From UBA10348 sp002469915 (GTDB taxonomy: Bacteria; Bacteroidota; Rhodothermia; Rhodothermales; UBA10348): DNA of 64,000 nucleotides. Positions 1-9,421 of this stretch are shown piece by piece. Every line of letters starts with the position of its first letter. Position 1 is the first letter of the stretch. The notes beneath the pieces were generated by a model. It ran no database searches and had not been told where the DNA came from. It saw only the letters and a program-made list of their open reading frames with translations. Where the stretch lies: the NCBI GenBank assembly GCA_029249345.1, contig JAQWHM010000022.1, positions 1-64,000 on the forward strand, written 5' to 3'. The position numbers were made by a program, and so were the translations under genes.

Positions 1-24
1 GGTGGCGCGCGTACGCGAGCCACC
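1..24 (+). terminator. Hairpin, possible terminator of a gene upstream of the window
   Basis: The outer arms ggtggc and gccacc enclose a second palindrome, cgcgtacgcg, and the hairpin is followed by cttctttattt. This looks like an intrinsic terminator for a plus-strand gene that ends before the window. The T-tract is imperfect and the upstream gene is not visible, so the call is tentative. Confidence 0.45.
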
Positions 25-126
25 CTTCTTTATTTGTCCCAAGGTTAGCGGGTTGTTCACGGAACAAAAACAGCGTTTCAGGCAAAAACAGACACCTGAC
101 ACACCGTTCCACCATAGAGCACGACT

Positions 127-1989
127 ATGTCTGAAAAGCAGACCCCTAAGACCGAAACGTTCGAGTTCAAAGCCGAGATGAAGCAGCTGCTTCATCTGAT
201 CATCCACTCGCTTTATACGCACGAAGAAATTTTCCTCCGGGAGCTGATCTCCAACTCATCTGATGCGCTCAATAAAATTCGCTTCAGGATGCTAACGGAT
301 CGCGATGTATTGGATGCGGACGTAGAGCAAAAGATCGACATCCTATTGAACAAGGATAGCAATACGTTGACCCTAACGGATACCGGTGTCGGGATGACTC
401 GGGACGATCTCATGAAGCGTATTGGAACGGTTGCCTCTTCTGGCACGCTCGATTTCGTCAATGAATTGAAAAACAATGACGGCCCCGTTGATGCGCAGAT
501 GATTGGACAGTTTGGCGTGGGTTTTTATTCGGCCTTTATGGTTGCCGATGAAATCACCGTCGATACACGTCATGCCAATGCGGATAGTGTTGGATTGCGC
601 TGGAAATCAGATGGAAGTGGCTCCTACACTATTGAAGAGACCAAGCAGGCAGAGCGCGGTACCACTATCACGCTGCACCTCAAGGAAGACAAAGGAGAGT
701 TTGCGGAAGATTGGCGCATTAAACAGATCATTAAGAAGTACTCGAACTTTGTCGACTTCCCCGTGCATTTGGAAGGCGAAGAAGTAAACACGGTTGATGC
801 ACTTTGGCAGAAGAGTAAATCCGAGGTCAAAGAGGAGGAGCTGAACGAGTTTTACAAGTTCATTTCAGGGGACTTTGATGATTCGATGGGGCACCTCCAT
901 CTCAGCCTGGAAGGGAAAGTCAGCTTTAAGGCTCTTCTATTTATACCTAAAAAAGCGCCAAAGGGACTCTATCAGGAAGATTTTAAATATGGAGTCCACC
1001 TGTATTCTTCTAACGTGTTCATTCAAGACGATGCGCGGAATCTACTTCCGGATTGGGCCCGTTTTGTAAAAGGCGTTGTAGATACCGAAGACCTGCCTCT
1101 GAATGTCTCGCGTGAGGTAACTCAGAACAGTCCCGTTCTTGCCAAGATTCGTCAGATTCTGACCGGAAAGATTTTGGGTATGCTCAAAGAGTGGTCCGTC
1201 GAAGACAGTGACCGGTATGACAACTTCACCCGAGAATTTGGGATGTTGTTTAAATCTGGCCTGTCTATGGACTTTGACAACCGGGACCAGATGCTTGAGC
1301 TTGTTCGCTTTGAGTCTTCTGCAAAAGAGGCGGGTGAGTACGTGAGCTTGGAGCAGTATGTGGACCGTATGCAACCCGAGCAGAAAGCCATTTACTATGT
1401 GCTGGCGGAAAGTCGGCAGGCTGCAGAAATGAATCCCAATTTGGAGTATTTCAAGGCCAATGATATCGAAGTGTTGTTAATGACTGAGCCGGTCGATGCA
1501 TTCATCGCGCCCTCCATTCCTACCTACAAGGATCACGATCTCAAAAGCGTTGAGACCTCTGACTTAGACCTCAAGAAGAGCAAAAAGAAGAAAGGTGCCC
1601 CGACGAAAAAGGAGTCCGAAGGCATACTTGATCGCTTCAAAAAAGTGCTCGGAGATAAAGTGGAGGACGTAAAGGCATCAGATCGCTTAGTGGACTCAGC
1701 AGCTACTCTGGTGGTCGGCAAAGAAGGGATGGATACCCAGATGGAGCGTATGATGAAAATGATGGATGAAAATTTTGAGGGCGCCAAGAAGGTGCTTGAA
1801 ATCAATTTGACTCATCCGCTTGTCATCAATTTGATAGCCCTTCGGGATAACGACGAGGACGGTAGCCTGGTAGACTCCGCAATCCTTCAGGTCTACGAAG
1901 GGGCGTTGCTATCGGATGGCTCATTGACCTCCCCCCAGGAGTTTGTGAAGCGTATGACAGAATTGATGGTGCAGGCCACCGGTAAGTAG
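127..1989 (+). CDS. htpG: Molecular chaperone HtpG (Hsp90)
   Basis: ATP-dependent cytosolic Hsp90 chaperone that helps fold and remodel client proteins. The 620-aa length is usual for bacterial HtpG. The N-terminal GHKL ATPase domain is complete: LRELISNSSDA holds E39, N43 and D46, DTGVGM is at 85-90, and GQFGVGFYSAF forms the lid region. The middle domain carries the catalytic-arginine segment NVSREVTQ, and the C-terminal dimerisation domain runs to the end. A lysine-rich patch near residues 483-495 (KKSKKKKGAPTKK) marks the middle/C-terminal linker. I see no CIRCE element upstream, so heat-shock control is not evident. The gene stands alone, followed by about 200 bp without features. Confidence 0.97.
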   Translation: MSEKQTPKTETFEFKAEMKQLLHLIIHSLYTHEEIFLRELISNSSDALNKIRFRMLTDRDVLDADVEQKIDILLNKDSNTLTLTDTGVGMTRDDLMKRIGTVASSGTLDFVNELKNNDGPVDAQMIGQFGVGFYSAFMVADEITVDTRHANADSVGLRWKSDGSGSYTIEETKQAERGTTITLHLKEDKGEFAEDWRIKQIIKKYSNFVDFPVHLEGEEVNTVDALWQKSKSEVKEEELNEFYKFISGDFDDSMGHLHLSLEGKVSFKALLFIPKKAPKGLYQEDFKYGVHLYSSNVFIQDDARNLLPDWARFVKGVVDTEDLPLNVSREVTQNSPVLAKIRQILTGKILGMLKEWSVEDSDRYDNFTREFGMLFKSGLSMDFDNRDQMLELVRFESSAKEAGEYVSLEQYVDRMQPEQKAIYYVLAESRQAAEMNPNLEYFKANDIEVLLMTEPVDAFIAPSIPTYKDHDLKSVETSDLDLKKSKKKKGAPTKKESEGILDRFKKVLGDKVEDVKASDRLVDSAATLVVGKEGMDTQMERMMKMMDENFEGAKKVLEINLTHPLVINLIALRDNDEDGSLVDSAILQVYEGALLSDGSLTSPQEFVKRMTELMVQATGK

Positions 1990-2206
1990 GCGTCTCGCGT
2001 TCTCAAGGCAGGAATAGAATTTCACGTTCGGTGTCGGTGAGCGATCAATTGACGTTGCCGGAATCAGTGTGTTTTCCAGAAATGACCACTCAAAACGGTG
2101 CGATGTGGTAACATCATAGCTGAAGTCGTGGCGTTCTGCTCTGTAAACCGTACCTTCTTCGCGCCTACACCGCCAGACGCCGCTTCACTAACGAGTACCG
2201 CATTCC

Positions 2207-3436
2207 ATGGCGCGAGGAGAACGCTCTCACCCCTACTTAGTTATTTTTGCTCTCTGGCTGATGGTTTTTTCAGCCAGCAGTCAGGTCATTATCGTAGCTC
2301 CAATTTTGCCACGGATTGGTGAAGCGCTACTAATACCCGAGGCTCTTCAAGGCTGGCTTATTACTTCCTATGCGCTCTTTTTAAGTATTTTTGCGCTGAT
2401 TATAGGTCCTATTTCGGATAAGTTTGGACGACGAGTCGTGCTTTTGCTAGGTAGCGGGTCCATGGCGATTGCGCTTTGGTTTCATGGAGTAGCTGATTCA
2501 TTTGAATCACTGCTGGCCGTACGCGCTGCTGCGGGAGCTGCCGGAGGTATGCTCAGCGGGGCTGCTGTGAGCTATGTTGGAGATTATTTTCCGTATAACA
2601 AACGAGGCTGGGCGAACGGTTGGGTCATGAGTGGAATTGCCTTTGGGCAGATCGTGGGTATACCGATCGGCACTATTTTAGCAGACCAATTTGGATTCCG
2701 AGGGGCCTTTCTGATGTTCGCCGGTACGATGACGCTTACAACCGTACTGATTTGGTTTTGCGTCCCTCAACCGGACGTGGATAGGGATACCGAACGATTA
2801 ACCGTAGCCAGAGCTATTGCTGGGTACCGTGAATTACTTTCCAGACGGGTCGTAGCGTTTGCTAGCGCTACTTACTTTCTGATGTTTTTCAGCATTGGCT
2901 TATACGTGATCTATTTGCCAACCTGGTTGGAAACGACACTGAATGTTTCTGGGACCTCGATTGCTTCCTTGTTTTTAGTTGGCGGTTTGGCGAGTGTCAT
3001 TTCTGGACCTATGGCGGGCAAGCTGTCTGATAGAACGGGTCGAAAACCATTGATCTTGGTGTCTTGCTTCGGATTAAGCGCGGTTATGATTGTAACGACC
3101 TATTGGACCACTTCGATGTGGGTTGCCTATGTCTTGTTCGGTTTTGCCATGGTTATGTTCGGATTGCGAATGAGCCCTTTGCAGTCCTTGATGACAGCCA
3201 TTGTAGAGGAGCGGCGCAGAGGCGCCCTGCTTAGCCTTGCTGTAGCTATCGGGCAGATTGGGATCGGTATTGGGGGCGCAGCGGCAGGGTTCGCCTACGT
3301 CAAGTGGGGCTTCATCTCGAATACGGCCACGGGAGCTGTCGCTATTTTAGGTATGGCTTGGTTGGTGCATTTTCATTTACCAGAGCCACAGATGAAAAAT
3401 AGTGAAGTCATTGATCTGGGTATGGAAGATACCTAG
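2207..3436 (+). CDS. MFS transporter, DHA1-like exporter
   Basis: Inner-membrane major facilitator of 409 aa with about twelve hydrophobic segments. The conserved loop 2-3 motif appears as GPISDKFGRRVVL and recurs in the second half as GKLSDRTGRKPLIL, the usual sign of two six-helix halves. This pattern fits proton-coupled drug or metabolite exporters. The substrate cannot be read from the sequence. The ATG at 2207 is followed directly by a short polar N-terminus and helix 1. The gene is monocistronic and converges on rho, with a strong bidirectional hairpin between them. Confidence 0.85.
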   Translation: MARGERSHPYLVIFALWLMVFSASSQVIIVAPILPRIGEALLIPEALQGWLITSYALFLSIFALIIGPISDKFGRRVVLLLGSGSMAIALWFHGVADSFESLLAVRAAAGAAGGMLSGAAVSYVGDYFPYNKRGWANGWVMSGIAFGQIVGIPIGTILADQFGFRGAFLMFAGTMTLTTVLIWFCVPQPDVDRDTERLTVARAIAGYRELLSRRVVAFASATYFLMFFSIGLYVIYLPTWLETTLNVSGTSIASLFLVGGLASVISGPMAGKLSDRTGRKPLILVSCFGLSAVMIVTTYWTTSMWVAYVLFGFAMVMFGLRMSPLQSLMTAIVEERRRGALLSLAVAIGQIGIGIGGAAAGFAYVKWGFISNTATGAVAILGMAWLVHFHLPEPQMKNSEVIDLGMEDT

Positions 3437-3487
3437 GACGAAGATGAGCCTAAGTAGGTAGGGCCTAAACGATCGTAAAGAAAATGA

Positions 3488-3520
3488 AAGCGGCGGCGGA
3501 CCTTAGGTCCGCCGCCGCTT
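3488..3520. terminator. Bidirectional terminator between MFS gene and rho
   Basis: Perfect 16-bp inverted repeat, aagcggcggcggacct at 3488-3503 and its complement at 3505-3520, around a single central base. A-rich sequence lies on the left and tttacgttt on the right, so it can terminate the plus-strand MFS transcript and the minus-strand rho transcript. Confidence 0.8.
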
Positions 3521-3547
3521 TACGTTTCGTCTATTTGGATGGGCCGA

Positions 3548-5686
3548 TCAGGAATTCATAACGACAAGAAACTCATCGTTTTTCTTGGTCCCGCGCATCT
3601 TATCTAGCAGGAAGGTCATGGCTGCCACAGGCTCCATGTCTGCCAATACTTTTCGAAGCACCCAAATTCGTTTCAATCCAGCTTCAGGAATGAGAAGCTC
3701 CTCACGCCGAGTACCGGATTTGACGATGTGAATAGCAGGGAAGATGCGTCGATCCGCTAAGTCGCGGTCCAATACAATCTCCGAATTTCCTGTTCCTTTG
3801 AATTCTTCAAAGATGACCTCGTCCATACGGCTTCCCGTATCGATGAGTGCTGTACCGATGATGGTAAGCGATCCGCCTTCCTCAACATTTCGGGCTGCAC
3901 CAAAGAAACGCTTTGGTCCGCGTAACGCACCTGCTTCGATACCACCGGAGAGTGTTTTACCACTGGATGGAGCTACTGCGTTGTGTGCACGAGCCAATCG
4001 CGTAATGGAATCCAACAGGATTACAACATCTTGACCCGCTTCAACAAGCCGTTTTGCCTTGGAAAGCACAATATCAGCTACTTCTACGTGCCGCTCAGGG
4101 TCTTGGTCGAAGGTAGATGCAATGACCTCTCCGTCCACGTGGCGGCGCATGTCCGTCACTTCCTCTGGGCGTTCGTCCACGAGTAGAATGATCAGATGGC
4201 ATTCGGGATGATTCGTTGTAACGGCATTCGCGATCTTTTGAAGCAAGATCGTTTTACCCGTTTTGGGCTGAGCTACAATCAGGGCACGCTGTCCTTTTCC
4301 GATTGGTGAGAACAGGTCCATTACTCGTGTCGAGTATTCTCCGCCTAGGGTAGACAGATTTAACTGCTCCTCTGGGTAATACGGCGTGAGATAATCAAAA
4401 CTTGGACGTTCGGCTAGTTCACCAGAAACGCGACCGTTAATTGAGTTTACCTGAATCAGGGCGAAGAACCGTTCGCCTTCTTTTGGTGGTCGGACTTCTC
4501 CGTCCACCGTGTCACCGAGCTGTAGGGCAAAGCGTTTGATCTGGGACGGTGATACGTAAATATCGTCCGGGCTCGGAAGGTAGTTGTACTCGGCAGAACG
4601 AAGGAAGCCATAGCCGTCAGGCAGAATCTGCAGAACGCCTACTTTGCGAATCATGCCGTCCAGCTCAACCTTGGTAGGATCGAACTCCTGCATGTATTCA
4701 GGCTGATCTGCGTACACACGGCGACGACGATCTTCACGGGAATCCCGGTTGTCACGTCTATTTCTGTTCCGTCCGCGTCCGCGACCCCCGTCGTCTCCAC
4801 GGTTTCCGCGATTATCGCGATCCTCGCGATTCCCACGGTCGTCACGTCCACCTCGGTTGTCTCTATTTCCCCGCGTATCGCGAGACGTGCGGTCGTCGCG
4901 ATCTCCACGTCCCCCGCGCTTGCTTCGGTTGTCTCTATCGCCTCTGTTGTCGCGATCGCGGCCACCACGGTTGTCCCGTCCTCGGCCACGATTGTCTCTG
5001 CTTCCGCGGTCGTCGCGGTCGCTTCGTTCATTTCGGTCATCGCGATCTCTTCCGCGCCGATCGTCTCGACCTTTGCCTCGGCGATCCCCACCATCGTCGC
5101 GGGTGGCCTTCTCATCCTTTCCAGATGACTGCTCACCGCGGTCGCTCCGATCATTTCGGTCATCGCGATCTTTTCCGCGTCGATCGTCTCGACCACGGCC
5201 TCGGCGATCGCCACCGTCTTCGCGAGTAGTCTTATCATCTTTGCTGGATGACTGCTCGCCTCGATTGTCTTTGCTTCCGCGGTCATCGCGATCTTTTCCG
5301 CGTCGATCGTCTCGACCACGGCCTCGGCGATCGCCACCGTCTTCGCGTGCCGGTTTGTCTTCTTTCTGGGATGACTTCTCACCCCGGTTATTCGACTTGC
5401 GATCTTTATCACGAGAGCGGTCTCTGGAAGGTCGTTCTCGGTCCTTGCTTTCTGATTTGTCAGAAGAGGAACGTGAATCGTTTCCGGAACGACCCTCATT
5501 TCTACGACCGCCCTCAGGCTTTTCATCACGATTGCGGCGGTTGCCTGCAACGGCTTCGGCGCGGGCTTCGAGAATGAGATAAATAAGGTCTTGTTTGCGC
5601 ATGGCAGAAAAACCAGACAGGTTCATCTGCTTTGCGATGTCTTTTAGCTCAGGAAGTTTTTTATCCTGGAGTTCAGCAATCTTCAT
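3548..5686 (-). CDS. rho: Transcription termination factor Rho with long disordered RG/RD insertion
   Basis: Hexameric RNA-dependent ATPase/helicase that ends transcription. The protein has 712 aa against about 420 in E. coli. Residues 1-42 are the Rho_N helical domain. Residues about 45-325 are an Arg/Asp/Gly-rich low-complexity region. The cold-shock-like RNA-binding domain spans about 336-418. The RecA-like motor has Walker A AQPKTGKT at 472-479, Walker B VVILLDS around 554-560, and the R-loop SGKTLSGGIEAG. The insertion contains three tandem 41-residue units (105-145, 146-186, 187-227). Long insertions here are known in Rho of Bacteroidota and Actinobacteria and are linked to RNA binding and condensate formation. 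The gene is complete and monocistronic. Confidence 0.97.
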   Translation of the reverse strand: MKIAELQDKKLPELKDIAKQMNLSGFSAMRKQDLIYLILEARAEAVAGNRRNRDEKPEGGRRNEGRSGNDSRSSSDKSESKDRERPSRDRSRDKDRKSNNRGEKSSQKEDKPAREDGGDRRGRGRDDRRGKDRDDRGSKDNRGEQSSSKDDKTTREDGGDRRGRGRDDRRGKDRDDRNDRSDRGEQSSGKDEKATRDDGGDRRGKGRDDRRGRDRDDRNERSDRDDRGSRDNRGRGRDNRGGRDRDNRGDRDNRSKRGGRGDRDDRTSRDTRGNRDNRGGRDDRGNREDRDNRGNRGDDGGRGRGRNRNRRDNRDSREDRRRRVYADQPEYMQEFDPTKVELDGMIRKVGVLQILPDGYGFLRSAEYNYLPSPDDIYVSPSQIKRFALQLGDTVDGEVRPPKEGERFFALIQVNSINGRVSGELAERPSFDYLTPYYPEEQLNLSTLGGEYSTRVMDLFSPIGKGQRALIVAQPKTGKTILLQKIANAVTTNHPECHLIILLVDERPEEVTDMRRHVDGEVIASTFDQDPERHVEVADIVLSKAKRLVEAGQDVVILLDSITRLARAHNAVAPSSGKTLSGGIEAGALRGPKRFFGAARNVEEGGSLTIIGTALIDTGSRMDEVIFEEFKGTGNSEIVLDRDLADRRIFPAIHIVKSGTRREELLIPEAGLKRIWVLRKVLADMEPVAAMTFLLDKMRGTKKNDEFLVVMNS
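5006..5374 (-). repeat. Three tandem 123-bp repeats inside rho
   Basis: Three in-frame units of 123 bp encode about 41 residues each, each containing a GGDRRG-GRDDRRG core. The two N-terminal units share a perfectly identical stretch of about 68 bp (5157-5224 and 5280-5347, offset exactly 123). The third unit has diverged. This indicates a recent in-frame duplication within the disordered region of Rho. Confidence 0.85.
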
Positions 5687-6007
5687 GTATTAGGTTAAAA
5701 ATGAACAGTGCGCACCAATTAGGTGAGATGCAGCAGGAGTGTTCAGGTAGGAATCTGTGTCTTGGGGTTCTGAAACTGGCATTCGCCGGTTTTCTGAACG
5801 CAGCACGGGATTAATCAGATGGAAATAGTACGATGCGGCCGGGCCGCGGAGGTAGGGCAGCCAACGTCCGGAAAGATTAGGAGTCAGCCGATTACTCTGA
5901 GCGCAGAACTACGCATGGAGAGCAAATCTGACCTATAATATAGCGTTTATACGGGACAAAACAAGGCTGAGTTGGTTTTAGCGCGGAAAACTGAAAGAAA
6001 GCGGGGC
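5687..6007. other. Intergenic gap, rho leader region
   Basis: This stretch of 321 bp lies between the rho start and the folC stop and has no credible gene. It is the likely rho 5' leader: a sigma70-like promoter candidate sits near 5932-5959, which would give a leader of about 230 nt. A GC-rich patch near 5838-5852 could fold. Rho is autoregulated by termination in its leader in several bacteria, but no such element is provable here. Confidence 0.5.
5932..5959 (-). promoter_or_regulatory. Candidate promoter for rho
   Basis: On the minus strand TTGTCC (5959-5954) and TATAGG (5937-5932) are 16 bp apart, resembling -35 and -10 elements. It is a moderate match only, and promoter rules in this phylum differ from those in E. 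coli. Confidence 0.3.
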
Positions 6008-7216
6008 TTATTTCAAGCCTTCTATGGCAGAAGCCGCAACGGTGTGAGAGCCCGTAATTAGACAATCTCTCGTTTCAAGGAGTTCGTGCTTGAGATGGTA
6101 TCCCGCTGTTGAGGCGGTTAGTCCGAAGGTGCGAAGTTTCGAGGCTAGTTCGATGGCTGATAGCCCTCTTGCCCCGTCTGTGTCGACGGTATATATGTCT
6201 AGGTCAAATGCTGACATGATCTGAGCCATCGCCTCGATATCCTTGTCCGCAAGAAGTCCAATGATGACTCGCGGTACGTTTTCATCTGAACAGTGCTCAA
6301 GAAACGTTTCAATTGAGGCTTTGAGCGCAGCCGGATTATGGGCCACGTCTATCATAAGCAAGGGCTTGTCGCGCGCGATCTCTGATCGCGCGCGAAGGCC
6401 ACTTAACCGAGGCGTGTGTTCAAGGCCTTCTCGTAGGGCTGTTTCATCTAAAACAAAACCCCAAGCATCTAGCGCACGCAAAGCCGTTGACGCATTATCT
6501 GCTTGATGCCGACCAGCTAGCGCGAGCCGAAATGATGGATATGTGGCAGCTAGAGGCTGAAAATCCCATACGGGTGCCTCTCTTTGCAGAGCGATATCTG
6601 AAATAACTTTTGCCGCTTCGATATACATATTTCCTAGTACAACGGGCTTCCTGGCTTTTATAATCCCCGCTTTTTCGGTCGCTATTGCAGCGATAGTGTC
6701 GCCCAATAGTTCGGTATGATCTAGATCCACGGACGTGATCACCGAAACGGACGCATCCAAAACGTTAGTAGCATCCAGTCGTCCTCCGAGGCCCGTTTCA
6801 ACCACAGCATGTGTGGCGTGAACTTCGGCAAACCAGAGCAGAGACAGCGCGAGCGTAGCTTCGTAAAAACTCGTTCCAATGTCTCGAAAAGCCGTCAGGT
6901 GCTTGCCCGCAGCGCGCTCAAGCCAATCTTGAGGCGCATCAGATCCGTTTACGCGCATGCGTTCATTGATGCGTAGAAGGTGCGGCGACGTCTGAAGTGC
7001 GGTTTTGTAACCGGCTGAAGTGAGGCACGCAGCCATCATAGAGGCCGTAGATCCTTTCCCGTTCGTTCCGGCCACCAATGCAATATCCATTTCTCGATCG
7101 GGTCTTCCCATGTATTCAAGAATGGATTCTATGCGGTCAAACCCGGGCTTAATGGCATGGGGTCCGTCGCTAGCATATCGAGGTAGCTCCAAAAGGCGCT
7201 GTACAGACGAAGTCAT
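6008..7216 (-). CDS. folC: Folylpolyglutamate synthase / dihydrofolate synthase
   Basis: Adds glutamate to dihydropteroate and to folates (402 aa, Mur-ligase family, cytosolic). The ATP-binding loop is VAGTNGKGSTAS at residues 48-59, followed by ETGLGGRLDATN, the family's second signature, and DVAHNP in the C-terminal part. The open frame extends further upstream, but the start chosen is the ATG at 7216. It overlaps the tsaE stop as ATGA, and the protein then begins a few residues before the conserved core. It is the last gene of porX-tsaE-folC and is probably translationally coupled to tsaE. Confidence 0.92.
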   Translation of the reverse strand: MTSSVQRLLELPRYASDGPHAIKPGFDRIESILEYMGRPDREMDIALVAGTNGKGSTASMMAACLTSAGYKTALQTSPHLLRINERMRVNGSDAPQDWLERAAGKHLTAFRDIGTSFYEATLALSLLWFAEVHATHAVVETGLGGRLDATNVLDASVSVITSVDLDHTELLGDTIAAIATEKAGIIKARKPVVLGNMYIEAAKVISDIALQREAPVWDFQPLAATYPSFRLALAGRHQADNASTALRALDAWGFVLDETALREGLEHTPRLSGLRARSEIARDKPLLMIDVAHNPAALKASIETFLEHCSDENVPRVIIGLLADKDIEAMAQIMSAFDLDIYTVDTDGARGLSAIELASKLRTFGLTASTAGYHLKHELLETRDCLITGSHTVAASAIEGLK

Positions 7217-7650
7217 ACGGACAACTGTTCTATGCGTCGATTGCCATCTTGTAGATGGGTGAGCCGGATGATTTGGACCCGCTCCGGGAGCAAGTGTTCG
7301 GCTCTCTCGGGCCATTCGACTAAACAAATGCCATCCATATCAAAATACTCTTCCACACCAGATTGTTGAAGCTCAGCGGGGCCCGATAAGCGATACAAAT
7401 CCAGATGATACAGGGGGATATGGCCGCCGTATTCGTGAGCGATCGTAAAGGTTGGGCTCGAAACGTCTTCCGGAGAAATTCCGAACGCTTCAGCAACTCC
7501 TTTTACAAACTGCGTTTTTCCCGCACCTAGATCACCAACCAATGCGACTACGTCTCCGATCGCGAGCCGTGCCCCAAATTGCTTACCTACAGCACGCGTT
7601 TCGGCCTCAGAAGAGCTCGTTTGAGGAAATAAATCAGACGGGCTGGACAT
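7213..7650 (-). CDS. tsaE: tRNA threonylcarbamoyladenosine biosynthesis ATPase TsaE
   Basis: ATPase partner of TsaD/TsaB in making t6A37 on ANN-decoding tRNAs. The 145-aa length is typical. The P-loop GDLGAGKT is at 39-46. SSPTF, YHLDLYRL and the Walker-B-like ICLVEWPE all match the family. It lies 4 bp after the porX stop and overlaps folC by 4 bp, so the three genes are almost surely co-transcribed. Pairing of tsaE with porX recurs in Bacteroidota genomes from what I know of the group. Confidence 0.93.
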   Translation of the reverse strand: MSSPSDLFPQTSSSEAETRAVGKQFGARLAIGDVVALVGDLGAGKTQFVKGVAEAFGISPEDVSSPTFTIAHEYGGHIPLYHLDLYRLSGPAELQQSGVEEYFDMDGICLVEWPERAEHLLPERVQIIRLTHLQDGNRRIEQLSV

Positions 7651-7654
7651 GGTC

Positions 7655-9220
7655 TTACCGCTTGGGCTTCATCGTTATTACCGGCAGAATCATTTCCTCC
7701 ATGGAAATCCCGCCGTGCTGCATAGTGTCCCGATACTTGTTCAGGTACTGATGGTAATTTGTCGGGTACACGAAGTAGTAGTCTTCCTTCGCAATAATGA
7801 AATTGTTGCTTCGATTGTTTACCGGCAGGCCAAAAGACTCCGGATCTTTGACTAGAATGGCATGACGCGGATCACACTTCAAATTGCGCCCGTATTTGTA
7901 TCGTAACGCCGTCGATGTTTCCCTGTCGCCGATCACCTTGGTGCCGTGTAAACTTCGAATGGCACCGTGGTCTGTTGTTATTACGATGGTACAATCACTG
8001 GCAGCAAGCTGCTGAAAAGACTGGTACAGCCAAGAATGCTCAAACCAGGTTTTAGTCAATGAACGATAGGCTCGTTCATCGGGTGCGATTTCCTTGAGCA
8101 CGGCTGAATCTGATCTGCTGTGAGCCAAGATGTCTACAAAGTTGACGACAACTGCACTCAAATCGAATTGCAGCAGATCATGTACGGATTGTTGAAACTC
8201 TTTACCATCTTTGGAAGCAACGAGTTTGTCGTAGCGGACCCGCGCTTTGACATGCTTACGCTTCAGTAAATCGTTTAGTAGTTCCTCTTCGTTGCGGTTT
8301 CTGGAGTGTTCGTCGTCTTCTCCATCGGCCCACATGCGTGGATACTGATCGGCTAAGTCTCGGGGTAAGAGTCCGGAAAAAATGGAATTTCTGGAATACG
8401 GCGTAGCCGTGGGTAAAATACCGAAATGAGTGTCTCTCTCAACGTTGAAGAGGGGGGAGAGGAGCTTTTCAAACTCCAACCACTGATCAAAGCGCATGCA
8501 ATCGATAACGAAGAAAATGACCGGCTTTTCGGACTTCAAGTGGGGCATGACCCACCGAGGAACCACCTCATGGGAAAGGGCCGGACGAAATGTATCGGGC
8601 GCACTATCCACGTCTGAAATCCAACGTCTGTAGGAGTCCTCGACGTATTTGGAAAACGCGCGGTTGGCCTCTGAATATTGGTCTTCTAATACTTGGCGAA
8701 CCCCTTCATCAGCATCCAATTGGACATCGTACCGGATGAGTTTTTCGTAGAGTGATACCCAATCGGCATGCTCCATCGGGTTCATCAAAGCACTAGTGAT
8801 TTGGCCAAATGACTGTAGGTAATTCTGAGATGCTGCCTCACTTTCGATGCGGCGACCATCCAGAATGCGTTTGCATGTGAGCAATACCTGACTCGGATTT
8901 ACCGGCTTGGTGAGGTAATCGGATATTTTTCCTCCGAGTGCCTCTTCCATGATGCGCTCCTCTTCACTTTTCGTAATCATGACTACTGGAATGTCAGGAG
9001 CCAGATCTTTGATTTCGTTTAGCGCTTCAAGGCCACCCATGCCGGGCATTTGCTCATCCAATAGGACGACATCGAAGCGGCCATTTCGGATATGCTCGAT
9101 GGCATCAGATCCGTTTGTAACGCTGGTTACTTCATAACCGCGTGTTTCGAGAAAGAGAATATGCGGGCGGAGGAGATCAATTTCGTCGTCTGCCCAGAGA
9201 ATACGTGATGTGTACGCCAT
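7655..9220 (-). CDS. porX: PorX-type response regulator with PglZ (alkaline-phosphatase-like) domain
   Basis: 521 aa. The N-terminal receiver domain (about 1-125) has the acidic pair DD at 11-12, phospho-acceptor D55 in VVLLDEQMPG, and lysine in YLTKP. A helical linker follows. From about residue 215 comes a PglZ/alkaline-phosphatase-superfamily domain with VIFFVIDCMRFDQW and the metal-binding TTDHGAIRSLHG. This arrangement is that of PorX, the regulator of type IX secretion in Bacteroidota; its effector domain is described as a zinc-dependent phosphodiesterase active on oligonucleotides. No PorY kinase lies beside it, as usual. It heads the operon porX-tsaE-folC. T9SS cargo at 20201 and 28683 fits its expected role. 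Confidence 0.92.
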   Translation of the reverse strand: MAYTSRILWADDEIDLLRPHILFLETRGYEVTSVTNGSDAIEHIRNGRFDVVLLDEQMPGMGGLEALNEIKDLAPDIPVVMITKSEEERIMEEALGGKISDYLTKPVNPSQVLLTCKRILDGRRIESEAASQNYLQSFGQITSALMNPMEHADWVSLYEKLIRYDVQLDADEGVRQVLEDQYSEANRAFSKYVEDSYRRWISDVDSAPDTFRPALSHEVVPRWVMPHLKSEKPVIFFVIDCMRFDQWLEFEKLLSPLFNVERDTHFGILPTATPYSRNSIFSGLLPRDLADQYPRMWADGEDDEHSRNRNEEELLNDLLKRKHVKARVRYDKLVASKDGKEFQQSVHDLLQFDLSAVVVNFVDILAHSRSDSAVLKEIAPDERAYRSLTKTWFEHSWLYQSFQQLAASDCTIVITTDHGAIRSLHGTKVIGDRETSTALRYKYGRNLKCDPRHAILVKDPESFGLPVNNRSNNFIIAKEDYYFVYPTNYHQYLNKYRDTMQHGGISMEEMILPVITMKPKR

Positions 9221-9421
9221 TCCAACCTTAGTTAATCAACGTGAAAGTAAGGACTGGTATCGATCTGCGGGCGCTTAACTTGGGTCTTTTTACGAGAAGA
9301 GGCTCTACTACCCGTTTGGTGGTGGTTTTGTTCATTCCCGATGAATCCACTAATTGTGGAGATCTGAAGCTGGGTCAGTTCGTAGGTTACTTACTTAGGT
9401 GATTATCAAGAGAGAAGAACT

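Noticed and set aside
25..126. CIRCE heat-shock element before htpG
   Set aside because: No TTAGCACTC-N9-GAGTGCTAA-like repeat is present.
4651..5550. 299-aa minus-strand frame overlapping rho
   Set aside because: Alternate frame of the same low-complexity DNA, explained by repeat composition.
4749..5582. Long plus-strand frame rich in Arg, Ser and Pro opposite rho
   Set aside because: It is the antisense shadow of the repetitive RD/RG codons of rho; it has no domain and no independent start signal.
9221..9421. Fur box before ferritin
   Set aside because: gtgattatcaag is only a partial match and has no inverted partner.
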